From contig NZ_JAINRC010000008.1 of assembly GCF_020400655.1 (NCBI RefSeq), positions 248,001 through 312,000 on the forward strand: DNA of 64,000 nt, written 5' to 3'. Each line of letters opens with the position of its first letter. The stretch's first letter is position 1. The position numbers were made by a program, and so were the translations under genes. The DNA comes from Streptomyces spinosus. Its GTDB lineage: Bacteria > Actinomycetota > Actinomycetes > Streptomycetales > Streptomycetaceae. Below the pieces are notes generated by a model that did no database searches, was not told where the DNA came from, and was given only the letters and a program-made list of their open reading frames with translations. This document shows, one piece after another, positions 35,842 through 43,864 of the stretch.

Positions 35842-36896
35842 GACGTGCTCCTTTGCACTGGGGAGGGGGACTGCGTGGGGGGTGCGGGGGTCTGGGAGGG
35901 CACGTGCGCCTCTCCGCAGGAGCGGCGTACGACGAGCCGCGCGGGCAGGGTGACGGAGCGCGGGGTGCGCCCCTCGATCCGGTCGACCAGGGCCCGTACG
36001 GCGGCCCGCCCGAGCTCACCGGTCGGCTGGGCGATGGCGGTGACCGGCGGATCGGTGTGCACGAACCACGGGATGTCGTCGAACGCGGCCAGCGCGATGT
36101 CGTCGGGCACGCGCAGCCCGCGCGCGCGTACGGCGTCCAGCGCGCCGAGCGCCATCAGGTTGTCGGCGGCGAAGACGACCTCGGGCGGCCGCGGCAGGTC
36201 GAGGAACCCCTCGGTGACCCGCCGTCCGCTCTCGGCCTGGAAGTCGCCCTGCCCGATGTAGGTGTCCGGGAGCGGCAGCCCGTACTCGGCGAGCGCGGCC
36301 CGGAACGCCTCCACGCGCTCACTGCCGGTCGTGGTGGCGGCGGGCCCCGCGATGATGGCGAGGCGCCGGTGTCCGAGCCGGTGGAGGTGGGCGACGAGAT
36401 CGCGCACGGCCGCCTGACCGTCGGCCCGTACGACCGGCACGGCGACGCCGGGGATCCACCGGTCGACGAACACCATGGGCGTCCCCGCCCGGGCGGCGTC
36501 GAGCATCAGGGGCGAACCGCCGTCGGTGGGGGAGACGAGCAGCCCGTCGATCCGCCGGTCGAGCAGGTTCCGTACGTGGTGGTCCTGGAGTTCGGGCCGT
36601 TCGTCGGCATTGCCGATGATCACGCTGTAGCCGAGCGCGCGGGCCTCTTCCTCGACGGAACGGGCCAGCTCGGTGAAGTAGGGGTTCAGCACGTCGCTGA
36701 TGACCAGTCCGAGCGTATGGGTCTGGTCCGTCCGCAGGGACCGGGCGACGGCGTTGGGCCGGTACCCCAGGGTGTCCACGGCCCCCATCACCCGCGTCCG
36801 CGCGTCGGCACTGACGGACGGATGCCCGTTCAGCACGCGCGACACGGTGGCCACGGACACACCCGCCGCAGCGGCCACGTCCTTGATGCTCGCCAT
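35838..36896 (-). CDS. rbsR: LacI-family regulator of the ribose operon
   Basis: 352 residues. Headpiece ASIKDVAAAAGVSVATVSRV then LNGHPSVSADARTRV, followed by a sugar-binding core (LGLVISDVLNPYFTELARSV, GLLVSPTDGG, VVFAADNLMALGALDAVRA, IALAAFDDIPWF). GGAGGT 10 nt before the ATG at 36896 fixes the start; a GTG at 36908 sits directly on the Shine-Dalgarno and is unlikely. As first gene of the operon it should be autoregulated. Two identical 13-bp sites lie upstream. Confidence 0.92.
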   Translation of the reverse strand: MASIKDVAAAAGVSVATVSRVLNGHPSVSADARTRVMGAVDTLGYRPNAVARSLRTDQTHTLGLVISDVLNPYFTELARSVEEEARALGYSVIIGNADERPELQDHHVRNLLDRRIDGLLVSPTDGGSPLMLDAARAGTPMVFVDRWIPGVAVPVVRADGQAAVRDLVAHLHRLGHRRLAIIAGPAATTTGSERVEAFRAALAEYGLPLPDTYIGQGDFQAESGRRVTEGFLDLPRPPEVVFAADNLMALGALDAVRARGLRVPDDIALAAFDDIPWFVHTDPPVTAIAQPTGELGRAAVRALVDRIEGRTPRSVTLPARLVVRRSCGEAHVPSQTPAPPTQSPSPVQRSTS

Positions 36897-36924
36897 CGCC
36901 GGTCCCACCTCCTCGTGGACTCGT

Positions 36925-36970
36925 GGAATCGATTACATCGATGCCGTAGGGAGGATTGGAATCGATTACA
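36925..36970. promoter_or_regulatory. Two direct-repeat operators GGAATCGATTACA
   Basis: The identical 13-mer occurs at 36925-36937 and 36958-36970, 33 bp apart (about three helical turns). Each contains the palindrome AATCGATT with a central CG, as LacI-type operators have. They lie 29-74 bp upstream of rbsR and are the likely RbsR binding sites. Confidence 0.8.
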
Positions 36971-37238
36971 CGGGCGGGAGGCAAGGGGCGACGGACGGCC
37001 GAGACCCAATCGTGACCGGAGTGACGCGGCGCACTCGCCCCCGGTCCGGACGAGCCACCCGGCACGGGACGGACGATCAGACCGGGAGGGTTCTCAGAAT
37101 ACAAACCACTCGGCCCGCGAACTGGCTGCTGAAAAGCGAATGACACAAATGAAAAAACGCACTTCCAACGTTTCCTCTGCGCCGATGTTCACTCATTTGC
37201 CGCGCATCTGGAGGAGAGGGGGCGGCGTTAGCTCGAAT

Positions 37239-37520
37239 ATGACGACAGCACGGTTCCATGGCTTGCCTCACCGCGACGCGAGGAAAGACAGTCTGTCTGC
37301 GAGTCGTATGGCGACGGTGGCAAAGTATATTTACACACCCGGTGTTGCACGCTCGCTGGAGGCGCGTGGCATCTTGCGCGGGGACGGCGTGCGCGTCGAG
37401 CCCCAGGCCACCGAATCGCTGCTCCGCGAGTTCCTCACGCTGCTGGAAGCGGTGCAGGAGGAACTTAATCAACGGTGGACCGACCAGGCGAACTCTGACT
37501 GTCGCGCGGATCGCGTGTGA
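37239..37520 (+). CDS. Small unknown protein upstream of DUF2637 gene
   Basis: About 93 residues if the ATG at 37239 is used; 37149 (123 residues) and 37308 (70 residues) are alternatives, none with a good ribosome binding site. The convincing part is the C-terminal half: MATVAKYIYTPGVARSLEAR, then GVRVEPQATESLLREFLTLL and a helix EAVQEELNQRW. The DNA from 37080 to 37350 is clearly AT-richer than its surroundings, with codons unlike neighbouring genes. I do not recognise the family. It ends 15 nt before the membrane-protein gene and is probably in its operon. Confidence 0.5.
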   Translation: MTTARFHGLPHRDARKDSLSASRMATVAKYIYTPGVARSLEARGILRGDGVRVEPQATESLLREFLTLLEAVQEELNQRWTDQANSDCRADRV

Positions 37521-37535
37521 CGGGGGCGGATCTCC

Positions 37536-38312
37536 ATGAATCACGACTATGCGGGTTCCTCCTTCGCCCGGCGTGAACGGTATGCGGACACACCTCCTTA
37601 CACGGTGGGTACCGTCTGGCACGGCAGCCCCGTCGACGCCCTCGACACGGAGGCCCTCCTGGTGCCACCCGACTCGGGCTGGGACCCGGCCGAGGAACTC
37701 GCCTACCTGCTGCAGGAGGCCATCCCGGCCGAGCAGCCGGCCGTGGTTCCGCCCCCGCGCAACGAGCCGTCACCGCCTGTCGACTACGCCGACCCGATGG
37801 AGAACCTGGCCCGGATCACCTCGCAACTGCCACCCATCCGACGCCCCTCCGCCGGGGCCGGACACCGCAAGAGCCGGGTTCGCAAAATCCGCGTCAAATG
37901 GATGCAGACCAGCAGCTTCGTGATCGCCGCATTTGTCGCCGTCATCGTGGCGATGGTCAGCGTATTCGGCGGAATGGCGGCCTACGGGCCACTGCGCCAC
38001 ATCACGTCGGGCACGAACGGCGAGATGTTCGCCTGGTGGCCCATTCTGGTGTACGGCCCCTGGATGGTGGCTTCCCTCTCCATCCTGCGAAGCGCCTTGC
38101 ACCAGCGCCGAGCCCTGCACTCGTGGTTCATCGTCCTGCTGTTCTCGTCCGTGGCGATGATGCTGTGCGTGGTCCAGGCCGACCGAACGATCACGGGAAT
38201 CGCCGGCGCCGCCCTCCCGGCATGCGCGTCCCTGGCATGTTTCCAGCAACTGGTCCGCCAGATCACGCTGACGCTCCCCCCACGCCAGGACAAGCCCCGC
38301 CACCGCCGGTAA
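37536..38312 (+). CDS. DUF2637-type membrane protein
   Basis: 258 residues. The first 120 are hydrophilic and Pro/Asp/Glu-rich (GTVWHGSPVDALDTEALLVP, WDPAEELAYLLQEAI). A basic stretch (HRKSRVRKIRVKW) then leads into four hydrophobic helices (about residues 130-235). This fits the DUF2637 (SpdB-like) layout known from Streptomyces, where such proteins occur on plasmids and near developmental or regulatory genes. Function unknown. The cytoplasmic N-terminus could bind the small upstream protein; that is a guess from adjacency. Confidence 0.65.
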   Translation: MNHDYAGSSFARRERYADTPPYTVGTVWHGSPVDALDTEALLVPPDSGWDPAEELAYLLQEAIPAEQPAVVPPPRNEPSPPVDYADPMENLARITSQLPPIRRPSAGAGHRKSRVRKIRVKWMQTSSFVIAAFVAVIVAMVSVFGGMAAYGPLRHITSGTNGEMFAWWPILVYGPWMVASLSILRSALHQRRALHSWFIVLLFSSVAMMLCVVQADRTITGIAGAALPACASLACFQQLVRQITLTLPPRQDKPRHRR

Positions 38313-38821
38313 CCAAAGCGTCGCGGCCCTCGCAGACCCAACAGGCAGACCCGTTCCACCTCCGTCCCGCCTCACCCGGGCCCTCCCCCCACGCCCCCGG
38401 CCCGGTTCCGCCGATCACCCCCGCCGCCCCCACCCGGCACGGCGACGGCCGGCCGCCGAGCCGGCCTGGCGCGCGGGCGAGGTGTGACGGCGGCCCCCCA
38501 CCCACCGGCCGTCGGCCGCCGAGCGAGCCCGGCGCCGGCGAGGTACGACCGCGCCCCCACCACCGTCAAAGGTGGGCCGGAGGCCCATCGCCGAGCGTGC
38601 ACGGCTCGCAGGACCCAGGCGCCCAACCGCACCGACGAACCCCGTGCCGCCCCCACCCCGCCGTCACCTCATCCCGCCCTCACCCACCAGCCCCCGGAAC
38701 CCAAAACCCTTCGCACCCGCTCCCCCCGCCCGGTACGGTCTCGGGCGTGTTCCCACCGTGCGGGGCCCACCCGCTCCGCGCGGTCGTACCGGCCGACCCA
38801 CGCTGAGAGCAGGTTCCGTCC
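38313..38821. repeat. Non-coding GC-rich region with degenerate tandem repeat
   Basis: 509 bp without a credible gene. Two loosely matching units begin GGCCGCCGAG at 38451 and 38514, each followed by GGCGCG/GGCGCC, GCGAGGT and a C-run. They look like a decayed duplication. The promoter of the VOC gene lies at its right end. Confidence 0.4.
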
Positions 38822-39202
38822 ATGGCATGTCGTATCAGTGAACTCGTGCTCGGTTGCCGCGAACCCGAGGTGCTGGCGCGGTTCTGGTGCGAGGTCCTGG
38901 ACTTCGTGGTGCTCGGACGCGAAGACGACGGCAGCATCGAGATCGGCCCACGAGAAGGCTTCGGCGGGGCGCAGCCGACGCTCTTCCTCAGCCGCAGGGA
39001 CGAGCCGGAGCCGGGGAAGTCGCGGCTGCACATCGACGTCAACGCCACGGACCGCGACCAGGACGCCGAGCTGGAACGCCTGTTGAAGCTCGGGGCACGC
39101 CCGGCCGACATCGGTCAGAGCGGCGACGAGTCCTGGCACGTTCTCGCCGACCCCGAGGGCAACGAGTTCTGCCTGCTCAAGGCTCGCCTCAACCCCCTCT
39201 GA
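38822..39202 (+). CDS. VOC/glyoxalase-like protein
   Basis: 126 residues. It has the two beta-alpha-beta-beta-beta modules of the vicinal oxygen chelate fold: ELVLGCREPEVLARFWCEVL, GAQPTLFLSRRDEPEPGKSR then LHIDVNATD, and the C-terminal WHVLADPEGNEFCLLKARL. The HIDV and NEFCL segments carry the usual metal/edge-strand positions. This type (glyoxalase-like domain, GLOD) is abundant in Streptomyces and its substrate is unknown. It is a single gene. Confidence 0.83.
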   Translation: MACRISELVLGCREPEVLARFWCEVLDFVVLGREDDGSIEIGPREGFGGAQPTLFLSRRDEPEPGKSRLHIDVNATDRDQDAELERLLKLGARPADIGQSGDESWHVLADPEGNEFCLLKARLNPL

Positions 39203-39293
39203 CCCCGGCCCCGGGGCGAATCGCGTCCGGCGTTGCCCATGGCCGGGCAAACACCGGTGGGCCGCTGTCATACCCCCCCGGTACCGTCGGATC

Positions 39294-41549
39294 ATGGCTC
39301 AACAGGCGGGGACCCAGACCGGCGAGCGGCGTCTTGCCGTGGTCGAAGGTGTGCTGGAGCGGATCACGTACGCCAACGAGGAGAACGGGTACACGGTCGC
39401 CCGGGTCGACACCGGCAGAGGTGCCGGGGACCTCCTCACGGTGGTCGGCGCGCTCCTCGGTGCCCAGGTCGGTGAGTCCCTGCGGATGGAGGGCCGCTGG
39501 GGGTCGCACCCGCAGTACGGCAAGCAGTTCCACGTCGAGAACTACACGACCGTACTGCCGGCCACCGTCCAGGGCATCCGGCGCTATCTGGGGTCCGGGC
39601 TGGTCAAGGGCATCGGACCGGTCTTCGCCGACCGCATCACCCAGCACTTCGGCGTCGACACCCTGAGGATCATCGAGGAGGAGCCCAAGCGCCTCGTCGA
39701 GGTCCCCGGCCTCGGCCCCAAACGCACCAGGAAGATCGCCGACGCCTGGGAGGAACAGAAGGCGATCAAGGAGGTCATGCTCTTCCTGCAGACCGTCGAG
39801 GTGTCCACCTCCATCGCCGTGCGGATCTACAAGAAGTACGGCGACGAATCGATCTCCGTCGTCAGGGAACGCCCCTACCAGCTCGCCGCCGACGTCTGGG
39901 GCATCGGTTTCCTCACCGCCGACAAGATCGCGCAGTCGGTCGGGATCCCGCACGACAGTCCCGAGCGCGTGAAGGCCGGCCTGCAGTACGCACTGTCGCA
40001 GTCCGCCGACCAGGGGCACTGCTTCCTGCCGGAGGAACGGCTGATCGCCGATGCCGTGAAGCTGCTCCAGGTGGACACCGGGCTGGTCATCGAGTGTCTG
40101 GGCGAGCTGGGCCGGGTACCGGAGGACGGCGGCGATCCGGGGGTCGTCCGGGAGAAGGTGCCCGGACCCGACGGCGGCGGCGACGAGCCCGTCAGCGCCG
40201 TGTACCTCGTCCCCTTCCACCGCGCCGAACTCTCCCTCTCCGCCCAGCTGCTGCGGCTCCTGCGCACGGACCAGGACCGGATGCCCGGGTTCCGGGACGT
40301 CGACTGGGGCAAGGCGCTCGGGTGGCTGGGATCCCGCACCGGCGCCGACCTCGCGCCCGAGCAGGAGGCGGCCGTGAAGCTCGCGCTGACCGAGAAGGTC
40401 GCCGTCCTCACCGGCGGGCCCGGTTGCGGCAAGTCCTTCACCGTGCGCTCGATCGTCGAGCTGGCCCGGGCCCGGCGTGCCAAGGTGCTGCTCGCCGCCC
40501 CGACCGGCCGGGCCGCCAAGCGGCTGGCCGAGCTGACCGGGGCCGAGGCCTCCACCGTGCACCGGCTGCTGGAACTGAAGCCCGGAGGGGACGCCGCCTA
40601 CGACCGGGACCGCCCGCTCGACGCCGACCTGGTGGTCGTGGACGAGGCATCCATGCTGGACCTGCTGCTCGCCAACAAGCTCGTGAAGGCCGTACCGCCG
40701 GGGGCCCATCTGCTCTTCGTGGGAGACGTGGACCAGCTGCCCAGCGTGGGCGCGGGGGAGGTCCTGCGCGATCTGCTCGCCGACGGCAGCCCCGTCCCGG
40801 CCGTCCGGCTCACCCGGGTCTTCCGGCAGGCCCAGCAGTCCGGTGTCGTCACCAACGCGCACCGCATCAACGCGGGGCGGCATCCGCTCACCGACGGGCT
40901 GAAGGACTTCTTCCTCTTCGTGGAGGACGACACGGAGGCCGCCGGCCGGCTCACCGTGGACGTGGCCGCGCGGCGGATCCCGGCCAGGTTCGGGCTGGAC
41001 CCGCGCCGGGACGTGCAGGTGCTCGCGCCGATGCACCGGGGGCCGGCCGGCGCGGGCACGCTCAACGGGCTGCTCCAGCAGGCCATCACCCCCGGGCGGC
41101 CCGATCTGCCCGAGAAGCGGTTCGGCGGCCGGGTCTTCCGCGTCGGCGACAAGGTCACCCAGATTCGTAACAATTACGAGAAAGGGAAAAACGGCGTATT
41201 CAACGGCACCGTGGGTGTCGTCACCTCGCTCGACCCGGTCGACCAGCGCCTGACCGTGCTGACGGACGAGGATGAGGAGGTTCCGTACGAATTCGACGAA
41301 CTGGACGAACTGGCCCACGCGTACGCGGTGACCATCCACCGCTCACAGGGCAGTGAATATCCTGCCGTGGTGATTCCCGTCACCACGGGAGCATGGATGA
41401 TGCTCCAGCGGAACCTGCTCTACACGGCGGTCACCCGGGCCCGTCAGCTGGTCGTTCTCGTCGGTTCACGCAAGGCGATCGGGCAGGCGGTGCGCACGGT
41501 GTCGGCCGGGCGGCGCTGCACGGCCCTGGACTTCAGACTGGGCTCCTGA
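39294..41549 (+). CDS. recD2: ATP-dependent DNA helicase RecD2
   Basis: 751 residues. RecD2 has an N-terminal extension absent from E. coli RecD, seen here as an OB-like start (VVEGVLERITYANEENGYTV), helix-hairpin-helix repeats (VPGLGPKRTRKIADAWEE; DVWGIGFLTADKIAQSVGIP), then SF1B helicase motifs: Walker A GGPGCGKSFT (about residue 372), DEASMLD, FVGDVDQLPSVGAGEVL, VTIHRSQGSE and NLLYTAVTRARQLVVLVGS. It unwinds DNA 5' to 3' in repair and needs no RecBC. There is no clear ribosome binding site; TACCGT 8 bp before the ATG may be a -10 giving a leaderless message. Confidence 0.93.
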   Translation: MAQQAGTQTGERRLAVVEGVLERITYANEENGYTVARVDTGRGAGDLLTVVGALLGAQVGESLRMEGRWGSHPQYGKQFHVENYTTVLPATVQGIRRYLGSGLVKGIGPVFADRITQHFGVDTLRIIEEEPKRLVEVPGLGPKRTRKIADAWEEQKAIKEVMLFLQTVEVSTSIAVRIYKKYGDESISVVRERPYQLAADVWGIGFLTADKIAQSVGIPHDSPERVKAGLQYALSQSADQGHCFLPEERLIADAVKLLQVDTGLVIECLGELGRVPEDGGDPGVVREKVPGPDGGGDEPVSAVYLVPFHRAELSLSAQLLRLLRTDQDRMPGFRDVDWGKALGWLGSRTGADLAPEQEAAVKLALTEKVAVLTGGPGCGKSFTVRSIVELARARRAKVLLAAPTGRAAKRLAELTGAEASTVHRLLELKPGGDAAYDRDRPLDADLVVVDEASMLDLLLANKLVKAVPPGAHLLFVGDVDQLPSVGAGEVLRDLLADGSPVPAVRLTRVFRQAQQSGVVTNAHRINAGRHPLTDGLKDFFLFVEDDTEAAGRLTVDVAARRIPARFGLDPRRDVQVLAPMHRGPAGAGTLNGLLQQAITPGRPDLPEKRFGGRVFRVGDKVTQIRNNYEKGKNGVFNGTVGVVTSLDPVDQRLTVLTDEDEEVPYEFDELDELAHAYAVTIHRSQGSEYPAVVIPVTTGAWMMLQRNLLYTAVTRARQLVVLVGSRKAIGQAVRTVSAGRRCTALDFRLGS

Positions 41550-41831
41550 CCTCCCGGCAGCGGGTCCCGAAGTCACGGGCGGTGGCCCCGAAGTCACCGT
41601 GGCGGCACGGAATCCGGCCCCGCGGCCAAAATGATCGATCAAACGAGTCGTGAAGGTCACAGAGCACTTCCGGTAACCCCTCCGAGGGGGCAGGATGAGC
41701 AGGTTGACGGCACTGAGTGCCGCCAATAGGCCCAATGGTCGACCCCGAGTGCACTCTCCTGAGCCAAATGGGGGATGGTAGAGACAGTCAGGGCACCTCG
41801 AAGATGAGGCACTACGTCGGTGAGGGAAGAC
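41550..41831. promoter_or_regulatory. Upstream region of citrate synthase
   Basis: 282 bp. CCCCTCCGAGGGG near 41680 could end recD2 transcription. TTGACG (41704-41709) followed after 17 bp by TAGGCC is a weak promoter candidate. GGCACTGAGTGCC overlaps the spacer. Confidence 0.35.
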
Positions 41832-43121
41832 GTGAGCGACAACTCTGTAGTACTGCGGTACGGCGACGGCGAGTACACCTACCCGGTGGTCGACAGCACC
41901 GTCGGTGACAAGGGCTTCGACATCGGGAAGCTCCGCGCCCAGACCGGTCTGGTGACTCTGGACAGCGGTTACGGCAACACCGCCGCCTACAAATCCGCGA
42001 TCACCTACCTCGACGGCGAGGCGGGCATCCTGCGCTACCGCGGCTACCCCATCGAGCAGCTGGCCGAGCGCTCCACCTTCCTTGAGGTGGCGTACCTGCT
42101 GATCAACGGCGAGCTGCCCACCGTCGACCAGCTGACGGCGTTCCAGAACGACATCACGCGGCACACGCTGCTGCACGAGGACGTCAAGAACTTCTACAGG
42201 GGCTTCCCGCGCGACGCGCACCCGATGGCCATGCTGTCGTCGGTGGTCTCGGCGCTGTCCACGTTCTACCAGGACAGCCACAACCCGTTCGACGAGACGC
42301 AGCGCGACCTCTCCACGATCCGGCTGCTCGCCAAGCTCCCGACGATCGCGGCGTACGCGTACAAGAAGTCGATCGGCCACCCGTTCGTCTACCCGCGCAA
42401 CGACCTCGGTTACGTCGAGAACTTCCTGCGCATGACCTTCTCGGTGCCGGCGCAGGAGTTCGAGCTGGACCCGGTCGTCGTCGCCGCGCTGGACAAGCTG
42501 CTGATCCTGCACGCCGACCACGAGCAGAACTGTTCGACCTCCACGGTCCGCCTGGTCGGTTCCTCGCAGGCCAACATGTTCGCGTCGATCTCGGCCGGCA
42601 TCAGCGCCCTGTGGGGCCCGCTGCACGGCGGTGCCAACCAGTCCGTGCTGGAGATGCTGGAGGGCATCCGCGACTCGGGCTCCGACGTCGACACCTTCAT
42701 CCGCAAGGTGAAGAACAAGGAGGACGGCGTCCGCCTGATGGGCTTCGGCCACCGGGTCTACAAGAACTTCGACCCGCGCGCCAAGATCATCAAGGCCGCC
42801 GCGCACGACGTGCTCTCCGCGCTGGGCAAGGAGGACGAGCTCCTCGACATCGCCCTCAAGCTGGAGGAGCACGCGCTGTCCGACGACTACTTCGTCGAGC
42901 GCAAGCTGTACCCGAACGTGGACTTCTACACCGGTCTGATCTACCGCGCCATGGGCTTCCCGACCGAGATGTTCACGGTCCTGTTCGCCCTCGGCCGGCT
43001 GCCGGGCTGGATCGCCCAGTGGACCGAGATGATCAAGGAGCCGGGCTCCCGCATCGGCCGCCCGCGCCAGATCTACACGGGCGTGGTGGAGCGGGACTTC
43101 GTTCCGGTCGAGGAGCGCTGA
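41832..43121 (+). CDS. gltA: Citrate synthase
   Basis: 429 residues, the usual length of the type II-like enzyme. It condenses acetyl-CoA with oxaloacetate in the TCA cycle. Catalytic regions are visible: the His in GPLHGGANQ, the second His in MGFGHRVYKNFDPRA, and the Asp in NVDFYTGLIYRAMG. The N-terminal small domain (LRYGDGEYTYPVVDSTVGD) is typical of Gram-negative-like hexameric forms. The GTG at 41832 has GAGGGAA upstream. S. coelicolor calls this gene citA. The C-rich RNA follows 220 bp downstream. Confidence 0.95.
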   Translation: MSDNSVVLRYGDGEYTYPVVDSTVGDKGFDIGKLRAQTGLVTLDSGYGNTAAYKSAITYLDGEAGILRYRGYPIEQLAERSTFLEVAYLLINGELPTVDQLTAFQNDITRHTLLHEDVKNFYRGFPRDAHPMAMLSSVVSALSTFYQDSHNPFDETQRDLSTIRLLAKLPTIAAYAYKKSIGHPFVYPRNDLGYVENFLRMTFSVPAQEFELDPVVVAALDKLLILHADHEQNCSTSTVRLVGSSQANMFASISAGISALWGPLHGGANQSVLEMLEGIRDSGSDVDTFIRKVKNKEDGVRLMGFGHRVYKNFDPRAKIIKAAAHDVLSALGKEDELLDIALKLEEHALSDDYFVERKLYPNVDFYTGLIYRAMGFPTEMFTVLFALGRLPGWIAQWTEMIKEPGSRIGRPRQIYTGVVERDFVPVEER

Positions 43122-43342
43122 CACCTGCCGGTGAGGGGCGCCGCTGTGGTGGCGTCCCGCTGTCGGCCCTGGTGGCGGCATGCCGGGCGCGGTCAGGGCC
43201 CGGAAGCGGGCGGGGCTGCTCGTGGCCGCGGGCCGGTCGGTGGCCGGCCGCGCGGTCGCGCGCGCCCCGTGGCCGGCGTGACGAGCCGGGCATACCTAGA
43301 GGCCGTCGGCACGAAGTCGCGATGACGCGATGACGCGAAAGC

Positions 43343-43469
43343 GGAAGGCGCCCTGAGACGCCGGTCCCCCCACGGGCCGACGACCAGGGCGCCTTCCCAT
43401 GTCCCGGTGCGGATTCCCCCCACGGGATCCGGCCGGGCGCTCGGAGAGGACAGCGCCTGAATCGCTGTC
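43343..43469 (+). ncRNA. 6C-like small RNA (two hairpins with C6 loops)
   Basis: Hairpin 1: a perfect 13-bp stem (GGAAGGCGCCCTG 43343-43355 with 43385-43397) encloses an inner stem-loop whose loop region holds six Cs (43366-43371) in TCCCCCCACGGG. Hairpin 2: CCCGG/CCGGG (43403-43407, 43433-43437) and GGAT/ATCC (43411-43414, 43427-43430) enclose an identical TCCCCCCACGGG (six Cs at 43416-43421). Two adjacent hairpins each with at least six loop cytosines is the definition of the actinobacterial 6C RNA motif. A 7-bp hairpin (GACAGCG/CGCTGTC, 43449-43469) follows and may end it. No reading frame explains the symmetry. The 5' end may lie upstream of 43343. Confidence 0.72.
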
Positions 43470-43739
43470 GGTGAGCAGAACGAGCAAAACCCGCCCTGCT
43501 CCAGTGATGCGGTGCGATCTGCCGGGACAACGCACGCCGGAAGGGCCGCTCAAAGCTTCCCGGTGTACGTGCCCCGGCAACGCATCTCTGAGGAAGTCCC
43601 CCAAGACATCCCCAGATGCCAGTCAGCGCCCCCCAAGACGCTGGTCTGACACCGCCAACTTAGACCCTCGAACCCCTTCGAGGGTTACGTTCGCATCACT
43701 GTGATCTGCGTCTCTTGCATATGTCCTTTAGGTGCGCAA

Positions 43740-43765
43740 GAGCCCCGATACGGCGATCGGGGCTC
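43740..43765. terminator. Terminator hairpin downstream of copA
   Basis: A 10-bp perfect stem, GAGCCCCGAT (43740-43749) and complement (43756-43765), with a six-base loop. It lies 100 bp after the copA stop (leftward) and could also end rightward transcripts from the RNA/citA side. Confidence 0.75.
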
Positions 43766-43864
43766 AAGCGTAAGGATGATGCGCGAGCCTTGTGAAGAGC
43801 TTATGTGAGGCTCGCGCCGGACTCCAGGGGGGCCGGGACATCCGCCCCGGCAATTGCCGCGGCC

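Noticed and set aside
38372..38821. Several Pro/Arg-rich frames in the 38.3-38.8 kb gap
   Set aside because: No ribosome binding sites, third-position GC bias or domains; the GC-rich repeats alone keep the frames open.
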